This document shows positions 31,833 through 42,066 of a stretch of DNA of 64,000 nucleotides, in pieces. Every line of letters begins with the position of its first letter. Position 1 is the stretch's first letter. The translations under genes and the position numbers were made by a program. Source of the DNA: Acidobacteriaceae bacterium (GTDB taxonomy: Bacteria > Acidobacteriota > Terriglobia > Terriglobales > Acidobacteriaceae); contig JANXYB010000046.1 of the NCBI GenBank assembly GCA_025350325.1, positions 1 to 64,000 of the forward strand. Reading direction: 5' to 3'. The notes beneath the pieces were generated by a model. That model made no database searches. It was not told the DNA's origin and saw nothing but the letters and a program-made list of their open reading frames with translations.

Positions 31833-31965
31833 GGACGGCGTCAGTATCTTTTCAGGTTAAGTGGGTTTCGCGCTCCGTAAATACAAGCCAAACCCTGCAC
31901 TACCTCTAACCAGACAAAAAAATAGACCTTGGAAGAGCTGTACCTGCCCGACATACAATTCGACT

Positions 31966-33377
31966 ATGAGAGTGTTGCTTGCGTTTTTTGTTGCCTCTGG
32001 GGCTGCATTGCTCTCTGTGTCAGTTACGGCGGCGGCTCTGTCTGTCGCTACCAATTCTCCTAAGCCGCTTTCTGCGCGCGTCACCTCCTACGACATCGAT
32101 GCGGACTTGAACACCGACAAGAAGTCGCTCGATGCCACCGAGGTTCTGACTTACAAAAACGTAACAGGGCAGCCGCTGTCTTCCATCCCTTTCCATCTGT
32201 ATCTCGATGCGTTTCGCCCGCAATCCACATTTACCAGTGAGACACATTTTACGGGTGGCATCCGCGACTCTGAGAGTGAGGACGATTACCCAAGTGAAAA
32301 ACTAGGCGGCATCACTGTCTCGAAAATTACGGCGGACAGTTATGGCGATTTGTCGCGTGAAATGCATTTCACCGCACCCGACGATGGTAATGCGGAAGAC
32401 CACACTGTCGCTGAGATTCACCTTCCTCATCCGCTTGCGGCCGGCGATACGATTACCTTTCACCTGGCATTCCACGACCAATTTCCACTTTCGATTGCCC
32501 ACAACGGCTACAAGCGCGACTTCATCATGGGTGGCCAGTGGTACCCGAAGCCAGGCGTGTTTTGGCACGGCGCGTGGAATTGTCACCAGTACCATTCAAC
32601 GACGGAGTTCTTTTCGGACTTCGGGACTTTCACTGTCTATCTGACCGTGCCTGATCGCTACGTTGTCGGGGCCAGTGGCGTACCGACCGGCAGTCGCACT
32701 ACGCCAACGGTACTAAAACGCTTGACTTCGTTGGCGAAGACATTGGCGACTTCGCATTTGCGGCCAGCCCTAACTTCACCATCACTGACGGCACCTTCGC
32801 CTCATCAATGGGTCCAGTCAAAGTGCACGTGCTAGCTCTCGCTGCGCACCCGGATGCCGGTCGCCGCTATCTTGACATCATGCTCAAGACGCTTGCGGAG
32901 TTCGACCGACGCTTTGGACCGTACCCGTACAAGATAATCACTGTTATTGATCAAGCGGTCTATGGAACGCAGGTTTTGGATTACGCAGTTGACAGTGTTT
33001 CTTCGAGCCCGGTGCAGTGGTGGGTGCCTGAACCCGACGATAAGAATGCCAGGAAGATGGTGCCGTACATGAACACTGTGTACCTACGCCGCCGTCAGGA
33101 TTTTGTGCTGCCGGTTACGGTCGAGGTCATTTTCGACGACGGTACGCGGGTGCGGGACCATTGGGATGGTGTGGATCGTTGGAAGAAGTTGACCTACGTT
33201 CGCAATGCGAAGGTGGTCTCCGCCGAGATTGATCCTGACCATTCCGTCCTGCTCGACGTGGACTTCTTCAACAACAGTTTCACCACCAAGGCAAATGGCA
33301 TCCCAGCCCGCAAGTTCACGACGATTTGGGTGGCAGCCCAACAATTTTTCGCTCAGATCGCGGCATGGGTCGTCTAA
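31966..33377 (+). pseudogene. M1-family metallopeptidase remnant: frameshifted, catalytic segment missing
   Basis: 31966..32835 shifts frame near 32700 and continues DFVGEDIGDFAFAASPNFTITDG...FGPYPYKIITVID; it then jumps to a C-terminal-like region (YGTQVLDYAVDS...DGTRVRDHWDGVDRWKKLTY). No HExxH found. Confidence 0.75.
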
Positions 33378-33467
33378 ACACATCCGCGCGCAGCGAAGCC
33401 TCCAATGATGTTCATTGAAATTTGTGTAGACGACATTTAACCCGTTGCTCTTCAGGAGTCTTCACTC

Positions 33468-34548
33468 ATGGAACGGAATCGCAACATCCTAACTGAGGGC
33501 TTAATGCTGACGCTGCGCAACTGGCCCGCATTTGTATGGACATATATTTTTAATCTCGGGATTTCGATCCTCTTTAGCATTCCGCTCCATGCGCAACTGG
33601 TGGCTGTCACTGCCCATTCGCTGGCCTCGCAGCGTCTTACCGGCGCTTTTGATGTGGGTACGGTCGTCGGAGTTTTCTCTAAGCTGGCGAAGGGGCCCGG
33701 ACCTGCGACTTCACCTAGTTTATTTTCTACTCCAATTTATGTAGCTATTGCTTTTCTGTTATTACCGGGAACGTTGCTTGGATCAGACGGGGGTGCGTAC
33801 CGGACTGTTCAAGTTGTTGCATGCTGGACTCGATTATTTCTGGCGTTTTTTAGGCATAACGCTTATCAGCGTCTTAATCATTGCTCCCACGCTTGCCGTG
33901 ATGATCAAGCTGCAAAAGCTTTGGGCCGCGCATGTTGATGTGCACACGGTGGGCCGCTCAGCTTTTCTTGACGAGGTGGTGGGAGTCATCCTCATCATTC
34001 TCGTGGTTGCAGCGTTGCGCGTGTATTTCGACCTTATGGAGGTCTACACAATCCAGCTTGGCTTGCTGTCGTTTCCTATAGACATCACCCGAAAGGGAAG
34101 GCCTGAGCGCCAGATTCGCCGAACTTTCAAACCTGCTTGGAAGACTTTGACGCGCAACTTCTTGCGCATGTACCTAACGTTTGTATTCCTGATGCTGCTA
34201 GGGCTAGCAGCCGTCGTGTTCAGCGCACGGATCGCGGTGCACTCGCTCGCGCAGCCGCGCATGTGGCCAATGTTCCTGGTGATTCAGCTTGGATTTTTCC
34301 TTTTGCTTGTCACGTGTTTTTGGCAACGCGGTGCAGAGACTGCGCTCGCGCTCGACAATCCGCTGGCAGTGCCGGTAGCAATTGTTCCGGCGCCTGCTGT
34401 GGTTGAGGAATCCGTCGCCACTGAATTCGTTGCGCCGCCCGCCCCCGTTATACCTATTGCCGGTGATGCTGTCGATCACAAAGCTGGAAATATTGAATCA
34501 GCCAAAGACTCATTTAGAGACGAGGACTTTCCGTCATCGTCTAGTTGA
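33468..34548 (+). pseudogene. Polytopic membrane protein with a 1-nt frameshift near 33.78 kb
   Basis: 33468..~33780 (MERNRNILTEGLMLTLRNWPAFVWTYIFNLG...LLPGTLLG) continues in the frame of 33748..34548 (TGVRTGLFKLLHAGLDYFWRFLGITL...). Confidence 0.6.
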
Positions 34549-34565
34549 ACGAGGTGGGCCGCCGA

Positions 34566-37500
34566 TTAGGCATGCAAGGCGCGCGAAGGTTGAGCTGCTT
34601 CTCGTTTGAGTAACGGCTTGACTTCCCAGTTCCACTTCCAGATCGCGAAGATGGGCGGATAGACGATCAGCTCCATGAGGAACGAAGTGATGATGCCGCC
34701 GAGCATGGGCGCTGCGATACGCTTCATGACATCCGCCCCAGATCCGGTCGACCACATGATGGGAAGCAGTCCGAAAAGCATGCACGCCACGGTCATAAGT
34801 TTCGGCCGGAGCCGTTTGACCGCACCATGGACGATGGCTTCGCGCAAATCATTCCATGAGTGAATGCCCCCGTTCTTCAGCGCTTCGTGGTAGGCCAGGT
34901 CGAGATAGAGCAGCATGAATACGGCGGTCTCGGCATCGACGCCGAGCAATGCGATGAGGCCGACCCACACGGCGATGCTCATGTTGTAGTGCAACAGATA
35001 GAGGAACCAGACGGCGCCGATGGCTGAGAAGGGCACGGCCAGCAAAATAATCATGGTCTTGATCGCCGACCCGGTATTGAAATAAAGCAACAGGAAGACG
35101 ATGAAGAGCGTGATGGGAACGACGAGTTTCAATCGCTGGGCAACGCGCTGCATGAACTCGTATTGACCGCTCCAAACAAGCTCGTAACCTGCGGGAACTT
35201 TGACTTGGTCTGTCACAGCCTTTTTAGCATCGCGCACATAGGTGCCGATGTCTCGTCCTGCGACGTCGACGTAGACATAGCCGCTGAGCCTGCCGTTCTC
35301 ATCGCGGATCATTCCGGGGCCAGTTCTCATGTGAATGTCCGCGATCTGGCCGAGCGGAATTTGTGCACCGGAGGGCGTTGCCACCAGCACGCGCTGCAGC
35401 GCGTCGACATCGCTGCGGTAATCGCGCAGATAGCGAACGTTGACTGAATACCGCTCACGCCCTTCTACGGTGGTTGAGACCTGCTCTCCGCCGACCGCGG
35501 ACATGAGAACGCTCTCGGCGTCATCGATGGTCAAGCCGTAGCGCGCAAGTTCCTCTCGCTTCAAATCGAAATCAAGGAAATATCCGCCACTGGTGCGTTC
35601 TGCAAAGACGCTGCTGGTACCAGGGATATCTTTCAATGCATTTTCAATCTGTATGCCAACTTGCTGAATTTGCGCGAGGTCGGAGCCGAGTACCTTGATG
35701 CCGAGCGGGGTACGAATGCCGGTGGTCAGCATGTCGGTGCGATTCTTGATGGGCATGGTCCAGGCATTGGAGATGCCCGGTATCTGCAATGCTTCATTCA
35801 GTCCGCCGGGACCATAGGTCAGTTCCTGGGTTGATACGTGATCAGGCCAGAACCTTCGCAGAACAGGCTGGATTTTTTGCGGCATTGATTTCGAGTACCA
35901 GCGATCTACCTTGGGCCACTGGTCCTGCGGCTTGAGCACGATCGTACTCTCCATCATGGAATACGGAGCTGGGTCGGTTGAGCTCTCGGCGCGGCCAGCC
36001 TTGCCGAAGACGCGTTCCACTTCAGGGAAGCCGCGGATGATCTTGTCCTGCGTTTCGAGTACGCGCTCGGCCTCGGTAACGGAGATGCCGGGCAGCGTGG
36101 AGGGCATGTAAAGGAGCGTGCCCTCATCGAGCGGCGGCATGAACTCCGATCCGAGTTTGAAATAGACGGGAGCACTGAGCGCCATAACCAGCAAAGCTAT
36201 GCCGATGGTCAGCCACTTATGATCGAGGACAAACTCGACCACCGGGTGATAGATCTTCATCATCGGCTTGCTGATGGGATGGTTCTCTTCGCTATGGATC
36301 TTGCCAACGAAGAGGGCATTGACGATCTTCGCCAGCCATTGGGGGCGGAAGTTGAAGCCGTCCATGCGGGAAAACAGGAAGCGCATCGCCGCCGGAGCCA
36401 AGGTGATCGCCAGGATTGCCGCGATGGCCATGGAGAAATTTTTAGTGAAAGCGAGCGGCTTAAAAAGACGGCCCTCCTGACTCTCCAAGGTGAAAACGGG
36501 AAGAAAGCCCACGGCGATGACCAGCAAGGCAAAGAAACTGGGCCCTCCAACTTCCTTCACGGCAGCGATCACGACAGCGTGCGATGGGCCGGGGCGGCCT
36601 TCAGCCTCCCAATGCTCGAGCTTCTTGTGCGTTTGCTCGACCATCACGACGGATGCGTCAACCAGGGCCCCGATGGCTACAGCAAGACCGCCGAGCGACA
36701 TGATGTTGGCCGTCATTCCCATCATCTGCATCGGAATGAAGGCCAGAATTACTGTGACGGGAATGGTGATGATGGGAACAATCGCACTGCGCAAATCCCA
36801 CAGGAAGATCATGATCACGAGACTCACGATGATCAGTTCTTCGATCAGAGTGTGGCGGAGGTTATCGACAGCACGGTCGATCAACTCAGAGCGGTCATAC
36901 GTGGTGACCAGTTTGACGCCGGGAGGAAGCGTTGACTTGAGGTCGTTCAACTTCTCCTTAGTGCGTTCGATAACCTTCTGGGCATTCTCACCGTAGCGCA
37001 TGATCACGACGCCGCCGACGACTTCGCCCTTGCCGTCTAACTCTCCGACGCCTCTGCGCATGTCGGGGCCGAATGTAACGGTGGCTACATCCCGGACTAG
37101 AACCGACGTTCCGGTTTGCGCGTTGTACATAATGACGGTCTTGCCGATGTCGTCAAGCGAACGAATGTATCCGCGGCCACGCACCATATATTCGCGTCCG
37201 GTGAATTCGACCAATCGTCCGCCGACGTCGTTGTTGGATTTCTGTACCGCATCGCTGACCGCGTTGATGGGGATTTTATATGCGAGCAGCTTGTTGGGAT
37301 CTACATTCACCTGATACTGGCGCACAAAGCCGCCGATAGGAGCGACCTCGGCGACACCGGGTACAGTCTGCAAAGCGAAGCGAAGATTCCAATCCTGGAA
37401 AGATCGTAGTTGGTCGATGCTGTACTTCCCCGTGGTGTCGACGAGGGCATACTGATAGACCCATCCAACGGAAGTAACATCTTTTGCCAGCTCAACGCTC

Positions 37501-37871
37501 ACACCTTTCGGTAGTTTTGAAGTTACGGAATTTAAGTATTCGAGCGTGCGAGATCGAGCCCAATAAATGTCCGTCCCTTCATCGAAAATAATGTAGATGT
37601 AGGAGAAGCCGAAGTCGGAAAAGGCGCGAATGTCCTTGACCTTCGGCAGTCCGAGCAGCGCGGAGGCAATCGGATAAGAGACCTGATCTTCCATGATGTC
37701 GGGACTGCGGTCCCACTTGGCGTAGACGATCACCTGGGTATCCGATAGATCAGGGATCGCGTCGAGCTTCGTGTTCCTCATCGCGTACCATCCGAGAACG
37801 ATGGCAACGGCAACGAACAGGAAGATCAGAAACCTGTTCTTGTCGCTGAAATCAATAATCCTGTTCATCAT
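34566..37871 (-). CDS. cusA: Heavy-metal efflux RND inner-membrane pump, CusA/CzcA family
   Basis: 1101-aa RND protein: DLSDTQVIVYAKWDRSPDIMEDQVSYPI, GALVDASVVMVEQTHKKLE, SEFMPPLDEGTLLYMPSTLPGIS. Confidence 0.92.
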   Translation of the reverse strand: MMNRIIDFSDKNRFLIFLFVAVAIVLGWYAMRNTKLDAIPDLSDTQVIVYAKWDRSPDIMEDQVSYPIASALLGLPKVKDIRAFSDFGFSYIYIIFDEGTDIYWARSRTLEYLNSVTSKLPKGVSVELAKDVTSVGWVYQYALVDTTGKYSIDQLRSFQDWNLRFALQTVPGVAEVAPIGGFVRQYQVNVDPNKLLAYKIPINAVSDAVQKSNNDVGGRLVEFTGREYMVRGRGYIRSLDDIGKTVIMYNAQTGTSVLVRDVATVTFGPDMRRGVGELDGKGEVVGGVVIMRYGENAQKVIERTKEKLNDLKSTLPPGVKLVTTYDRSELIDRAVDNLRHTLIEELIIVSLVIMIFLWDLRSAIVPIITIPVTVILAFIPMQMMGMTANIMSLGGLAVAIGALVDASVVMVEQTHKKLEHWEAEGRPGPSHAVVIAAVKEVGGPSFFALLVIAVGFLPVFTLESQEGRLFKPLAFTKNFSMAIAAILAITLAPAAMRFLFSRMDGFNFRPQWLAKIVNALFVGKIHSEENHPISKPMMKIYHPVVEFVLDHKWLTIGIALLVMALSAPVYFKLGSEFMPPLDEGTLLYMPSTLPGISVTEAERVLETQDKIIRGFPEVERVFGKAGRAESSTDPAPYSMMESTIVLKPQDQWPKVDRWYSKSMPQKIQPVLRRFWPDHVSTQELTYGPGGLNEALQIPGISNAWTMPIKNRTDMLTTGIRTPLGIKVLGSDLAQIQQVGIQIENALKDIPGTSSVFAERTSGGYFLDFDLKREELARYGLTIDDAESVLMSAVGGEQVSTTVEGRERYSVNVRYLRDYRSDVDALQRVLVATPSGAQIPLGQIADIHMRTGPGMIRDENGRLSGYVYVDVAGRDIGTYVRDAKKAVTDQVKVPAGYELVWSGQYEFMQRVAQRLKLVVPITLFIVFLLLYFNTGSAIKTMIILLAVPFSAIGAVWFLYLLHYNMSIAVWVGLIALLGVDAETAVFMLLYLDLAYHEALKNGGIHSWNDLREAIVHGAVKRLRPKLMTVACMLFGLLPIMWSTGSGADVMKRIAAPMLGGIITSFLMELIVYPPIFAIWKWNWEVKPLLKREAAQPSRALHA

Positions 37872-38368
37872 TGGAAGTGCGCCTCGCTCATCAGTTGCAC
37901 GAACGAAATAACAGTTCCGCCATTTGCCGCTGTAAAGTCCTGGGCCTCCAGCCTGGTCGCGAACGTCAAGGTCCCAGGGGAGCAGCGGTCGTACGCGATT
38001 TCAGACGTCGCTTTCATCTCATCCATGTGCATCCCGTTGTGTTCGCACGCCATGACGCGGCTTGCCTCGACGTACCATGCCGACTGAGGTGACATTGCCT
38101 TGGCCGTGCTGTAGTCATGCACGGTGATCAGGCGCACCGGCTTGTGCTCCTGATTGGCTTCGGTAATAGCGCAGCGAGGACAACAGACTTCTTCCCTCTT
38201 GCCATCAATCTCCGCTACTACTTTGACGTTTGCGTGCAATGGACGCAGGCAGTAGCCGCAAGTGACCGGGGTTGGATGAGCGACATTTCTGTACCAGACA
38301 TAGACGCCGGCGCCAACAATGATCAGCAGAGTGACGGTAAGAGCAATACGTCGTGAGTTCATGGTCAT
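37868..38368 (-). CDS. NosL-like / Cys-rich periplasmic protein in the metal-efflux operon
   Basis: N-terminal TM; VTCGYCLRPLH and EVCCPRCAITEANQ cysteine pairs; ATG overlaps cusA start (37868-37871). Confidence 0.6.
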   Translation of the reverse strand: MTMNSRRIALTVTLLIIVGAGVYVWYRNVAHPTPVTCGYCLRPLHANVKVVAEIDGKREEVCCPRCAITEANQEHKPVRLITVHDYSTAKAMSPQSAWYVEASRVMACEHNGMHMDEMKATSEIAYDRCSPGTLTFATRLEAQDFTAANGGTVISFVQLMSEAHFQ

Positions 38369-38372
38369 CCTC

Positions 38373-39845
38373 TCAGTGCGCCATTCCGCCCATTGCGGTT
38401 TTGAGTCCGCTTTCAGAATCGATCAGGAAGTTTCCTGAAACGACGATCGTCTCGCCAGCCTTGAGGCCTGAAAGGATCACCGCGTTGCCGTCTACCACGG
38501 GCCCAATTGAGACCTTTCGAGGCTCAAACATGCTTCCGTCGTGCACTACAAAGACATGTTGCTCGGTGCCCGAGTTAAGAACCGCTTCCTGCGGCACGAT
38601 GATCTTCGTCCCGTAGTCGACGTGCAATTGGGCGTCGGCGAACATCTGCGGCTTCAGCACAAAGCCTGGATTTGGAATCTGGATCCGGGCTTTGATGGTG
38701 CGCGTCTGCGGATCGACGGTGGGATAGATGTATGAGATGGTTCCGGTGTACGTCTTGCCGGGGTAGTAGCTCAGTGTAAGAGTGACGCGCTGGCCAAGGT
38801 GAACGAAGGGAACCTCGTACTCATAGATGTCGGCGTCGGCCCATACCGTGGACAAATCCGAAACCGTGTATAACTCTGTGTCCGGCGTAACCGAAGTCTG
38901 CGAAAACACTTTGCGATCGGTGACGAAGCCGGTGATGGGCGAATAAAACGTCAGATCCTTGCTCACCTTTCCGGTCTCATCGAGATCTTTGATCTGGGCA
39001 TCCGATATGTCCCACAGCTTGAGGCGCTGCCGGGCGGACTGCAAGAGGGATTGCGATCCCTGGGCTATCTCTTGAAATGGCGCATTACCGAGGGTCGCAT
39101 TGCCGCGCTTCGCAATGAGGTATTCCTCTTGCGTCGAAACGAGGTCGGGGCTGTAGAGCGTGAAGAGTGGCTGGCCCTTCTTGACCAGTTGACCAACAAA
39201 ATCGACAAATACCTTATCTATAAAGCCCGCGACCTTGACGTGGATATGAGCGATCCTGGTTTCGTCGGCAACGATTTGCGCGCTTGTACGAATGTCGCGG
39301 ACCAGCGATTTGCGCTCGACTACTGCCGTCCGCACCCCTGCGAGCACTTGCTTTTCTGGCGGTATCGTCACCGTGCCCATCGGCATTTTGGCCATACTTT
39401 GATCTTCAGCATACTTGGGAACGAGCGTCATGCCACAGTCGGGAGCCTTGCCAGGCTTGTCAGATTTGTAGGCCGGATGCATCGGGTCGTACCAGTAGAG
39501 GACCTTTCTATCACCGACGGCGGCGTCCTTTGAAGACATCGTCGACATGTTGGCGGCGGTCTTAGCTTGCGCGTTTGGAACCTGGTCCGCAGGAGATGCC
39601 GTCTGTTCCGCATACTGTGGAACCAGGTCCATCCCGTCTGGAGCTTTGCCGGGCTGGTTGTAATGGTGCTGCGGGTTCATTGCGTCGTACCAGTAAACAG
39701 GTTTTCGCTCGCCTTTTGTGTTTTGGGATACAGCTACGGCACTCCCTCCTTGACCAAACCAATGGTGAGTCGCGCCTGCATAAACAAGCCCAAGCATTAA
39801 CGCGAGCAAGATCCCAAGGATGATTTTCTTTGGTGAGCGGTTCAT
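38373..39845 (-). CDS. cusB: RND periplasmic adaptor, CusB-like, with two N-terminal heavy-metal-binding domains
   Basis: KPVYWYDAMNPQHHYNQPGKAPDGMDLVPQYAE and KVLYWYDPMHPAYKSDKPGKAPDCGMTLVPKYAE, then an adaptor body (GFIDKVFVDFVGQLVKKGQPLFTLYSPDL). Confidence 0.9.
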   Translation of the reverse strand: MNRSPKKIILGILLALMLGLVYAGATHHWFGQGGSAVAVSQNTKGERKPVYWYDAMNPQHHYNQPGKAPDGMDLVPQYAEQTASPADQVPNAQAKTAANMSTMSSKDAAVGDRKVLYWYDPMHPAYKSDKPGKAPDCGMTLVPKYAEDQSMAKMPMGTVTIPPEKQVLAGVRTAVVERKSLVRDIRTSAQIVADETRIAHIHVKVAGFIDKVFVDFVGQLVKKGQPLFTLYSPDLVSTQEEYLIAKRGNATLGNAPFQEIAQGSQSLLQSARQRLKLWDISDAQIKDLDETGKVSKDLTFYSPITGFVTDRKVFSQTSVTPDTELYTVSDLSTVWADADIYEYEVPFVHLGQRVTLTLSYYPGKTYTGTISYIYPTVDPQTRTIKARIQIPNPGFVLKPQMFADAQLHVDYGTKIIVPQEAVLNSGTEQHVFVVHDGSMFEPRKVSIGPVVDGNAVILSGLKAGETIVVSGNFLIDSESGLKTAMGGMAH

Positions 39846-39975
39846 AGCTTAATACTCCTCTTAGCCATGAGAAGAATGCGGTTGGTGTCAATGACCGGTA
39901 CGGCAACGGATTCCCTGCACAGCAATAGATCGTGAATTGGCAAGGACAGTGGCTCGAAGGGCGTGTGCGAGGACA

Positions 39976-41337
39976 CTAATTGACCTCCTTCGCGGGTTGA
40001 GAATCCGGGGTTGGGGCTACGGGGACGAACGGCCCTGCCACATCCGAACCGGTGAGAGTCTCAATCCGAGCTACAGCCGTTTCGTAGTCGGCCAGTTGCC
40101 GGTAATAGTCTATTTCGTAATTCAAGAGCGTAGTGAAATTGGACAGCAGCGAAAGGAAATCTACGCTACCCACCTGATAGGAAGCCATTGAAGATTCGAG
40201 AGCGAGCGAGGACTGAGGCACCACTCCTTTGGAGTAGAGAGTGAGCAGTCGTTCAGAGGCTTTGGCGGTCAGGTATTGCTGTTTCAATTCAAACTTGACT
40301 TCATTCAAGCGGTTGTCGCGCATCTTCTCGGCGCTGATCAGGTCTTCACTTGCTTCGGCCACGCCCTGACGTTGTTTGCTTTTGTAGAAGATGGGAATGC
40401 TCACGCTAAAGGTCGCGCCATTCATGTCGGGCAGCGCCGAACGCTGCTGAAACATGTAGCTCACGCCGATGTCGGGGCGATACTCCCTCTGCGCGAGAGC
40501 GACGCCCAAACGACTCCGTTCCACCATGATTTTGTTGCGGAGAACGGTAGTGTCATTGTCCGCAGCAAGAGCATACAACTCGTCAAGAGAGAATCGGATG
40601 GTCGCAGGTTCGACTTCGGCGGCGGGAGGCAACGGAGATTCCGGTGCACGAACCATGAACACATTCAGCCGTGCCTGTGCCGTCGCCCGCTGCTGTTCGA
40701 GCACCGTGAGATTTTCAATCAGCAGGGAAATCTCCACCTGAGACCGCAGCACATCTGGCTGCATCGCCTTTCCAACACGGTAACGAGCTTCGGCGATCTT
40801 CGATAGCTTTTCTAAAAGTTCCTTGTTCCTCTCCGTAGTCTGGATGGCTCGGTCGAGGTAGAAGTAGTCGAAGTACGACGCCCTCACTGCGGAGGTAATG
40901 CGGCGTCGAATGGCCTCGTAGTCGGCTTGTGCCGCTTGTGCCTCTTTACTCGCGATCTGACCGCGCAACTTCAATTTGCCAGGATAGGGAAATTGCTCTG
41001 AGACGGTGACCCCGCGGTAGCTCGAACTGTCACCCTGCATAAGACTGAATGGAGCAGGATTGCCAGCCCATCCCACGGAGACCATGGGATCGGGCAGCGA
41101 CTTTACCTGCGCCACGCGGCGTTGCAAAGCATTCACAGTGTGAAGCGCGCTTTGGGCTTCCGGATTCTTCTCTAACGCTTCCCGGACGACGTTTTCAAGC
41201 ACTAATACCTGGCGGACGGGACCCTGATCGGCCCGAACATTGGCGATGACCGCCGGCTCTGGTGCGTTGCTGTCTTGCGCAGGCAGAGCAAATGCGGGCG
41301 CGAGCAGCAGGATCGCAAAGATCCTTGTGGTTCTCAT
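39976..41337 (-). CDS. TolC/CusC-family outer-membrane efflux protein
   Basis: Signal peptide; coiled-coil repeats; VSEQFPYPGKLKLRGQIASKEAQAAQADYEA; end of the RND operon. Confidence 0.85.
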   Translation of the reverse strand: MRTTRIFAILLLAPAFALPAQDSNAPEPAVIANVRADQGPVRQVLVLENVVREALEKNPEAQSALHTVNALQRRVAQVKSLPDPMVSVGWAGNPAPFSLMQGDSSSYRGVTVSEQFPYPGKLKLRGQIASKEAQAAQADYEAIRRRITSAVRASYFDYFYLDRAIQTTERNKELLEKLSKIAEARYRVGKAMQPDVLRSQVEISLLIENLTVLEQQRATAQARLNVFMVRAPESPLPPAAEVEPATIRFSLDELYALAADNDTTVLRNKIMVERSRLGVALAQREYRPDIGVSYMFQQRSALPDMNGATFSVSIPIFYKSKQRQGVAEASEDLISAEKMRDNRLNEVKFELKQQYLTAKASERLLTLYSKGVVPQSSLALESSMASYQVGSVDFLSLLSNFTTLLNYEIDYYRQLADYETAVARIETLTGSDVAGPFVPVAPTPDSQPAKEVN

Positions 41338-41411
41338 GGCAAACTCCCTTTGTCTGAAAAAAATACACAGTGCAGACCAATCGGTCTGGGTGGTTTAGAC
41401 GAGGGAGGGGA

Positions 41412-41837
41412 TTAGACCAGGAAGGTGCAAAGAATCGCGTGAACAGGCGAATGTAGCAGCTTGATCAATCGCGGGGATTGCGAATACTTGCCGAGAACCG
41501 GCAACGGAATGGAAAGGACTTCACCGCTGGTCGCGTGGAGTTGATAAGCCCCATCCTGCGAACCACGAGACTGGAGAATTGTCTGCAAGGGAGTCGATTG
41601 GTCTGGTGCCACTTTGCAGCAAGAGGGACTTGCGGAGAACGATTGCGCCGCACCGCTATGGGAAGCTGAGACGATTGCCTGCCCCATGCAGCACCCGTGC
41701 GTTTGCGGCCCCAATGACTCTGCGCAAAGCTGGTGCACATTCCCTTGGACTCCGGCAAGAATCAGCAAGAGGGAGAGCAGCACGGCTTTGGCGAGAGCAT
41801 TCATGTTCAAATTAGAGAATACACCAACGTAAGGCAC
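41412..41837 (-). CDS. Small exported Cys/His-rich protein at the head of the metal-efflux operon
   Basis: Signal-like MNALAKAVLLSLLLILAGVQG; HQLCAESLGPQTHGCCMGQ...PSCCKVAPD. Confidence 0.6.
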   Translation of the reverse strand: MPYVGVFSNLNMNALAKAVLLSLLLILAGVQGNVHQLCAESLGPQTHGCCMGQAIVSASHSGAAQSFSASPSCCKVAPDQSTPLQTILQSRGSQDGAYQLHATSGEVLSIPLPVLGKYSQSPRLIKLLHSPVHAILCTFLV

Positions 41838-41978
41838 GACGCGACATACACCACGACGTCAGGTACGGCACCTCAGTATTAACACGCAAGCTCGTAATGA
41901 TTTGGCCCAGGCGCAGGACCACGAGACGATGAGGTTTGTGAAATCGAATCCTGTAGGCAAAGGATGGCTCAAATCATG

Positions 41979-42022
41979 CACCTGCTGGGCGATGACTTAA
42001 CCGTCTCGCTGCCCAGCAGGTG
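41979..42022. terminator. Long perfect inverted repeat between convergence-free neighbours, terminator-like
   Basis: CACCTGCTGGGC (41979-41990) / GCCCAGCAGGTG (42011-42022), 12/12 paired, 20-nt loop, no T-run. Confidence 0.5.
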
Positions 42023-42066
42023 AATTGGTCTTTGTGCACGAATGACACTGCAAGGGTCTTGTGTTG

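Noticed and set aside
36219-36935. 238-aa plus ORF inside cusA
   Set aside because: Antisense shadow of a long RND pump gene; His/Asp-rich composition is typical of reverse-frame artefacts.
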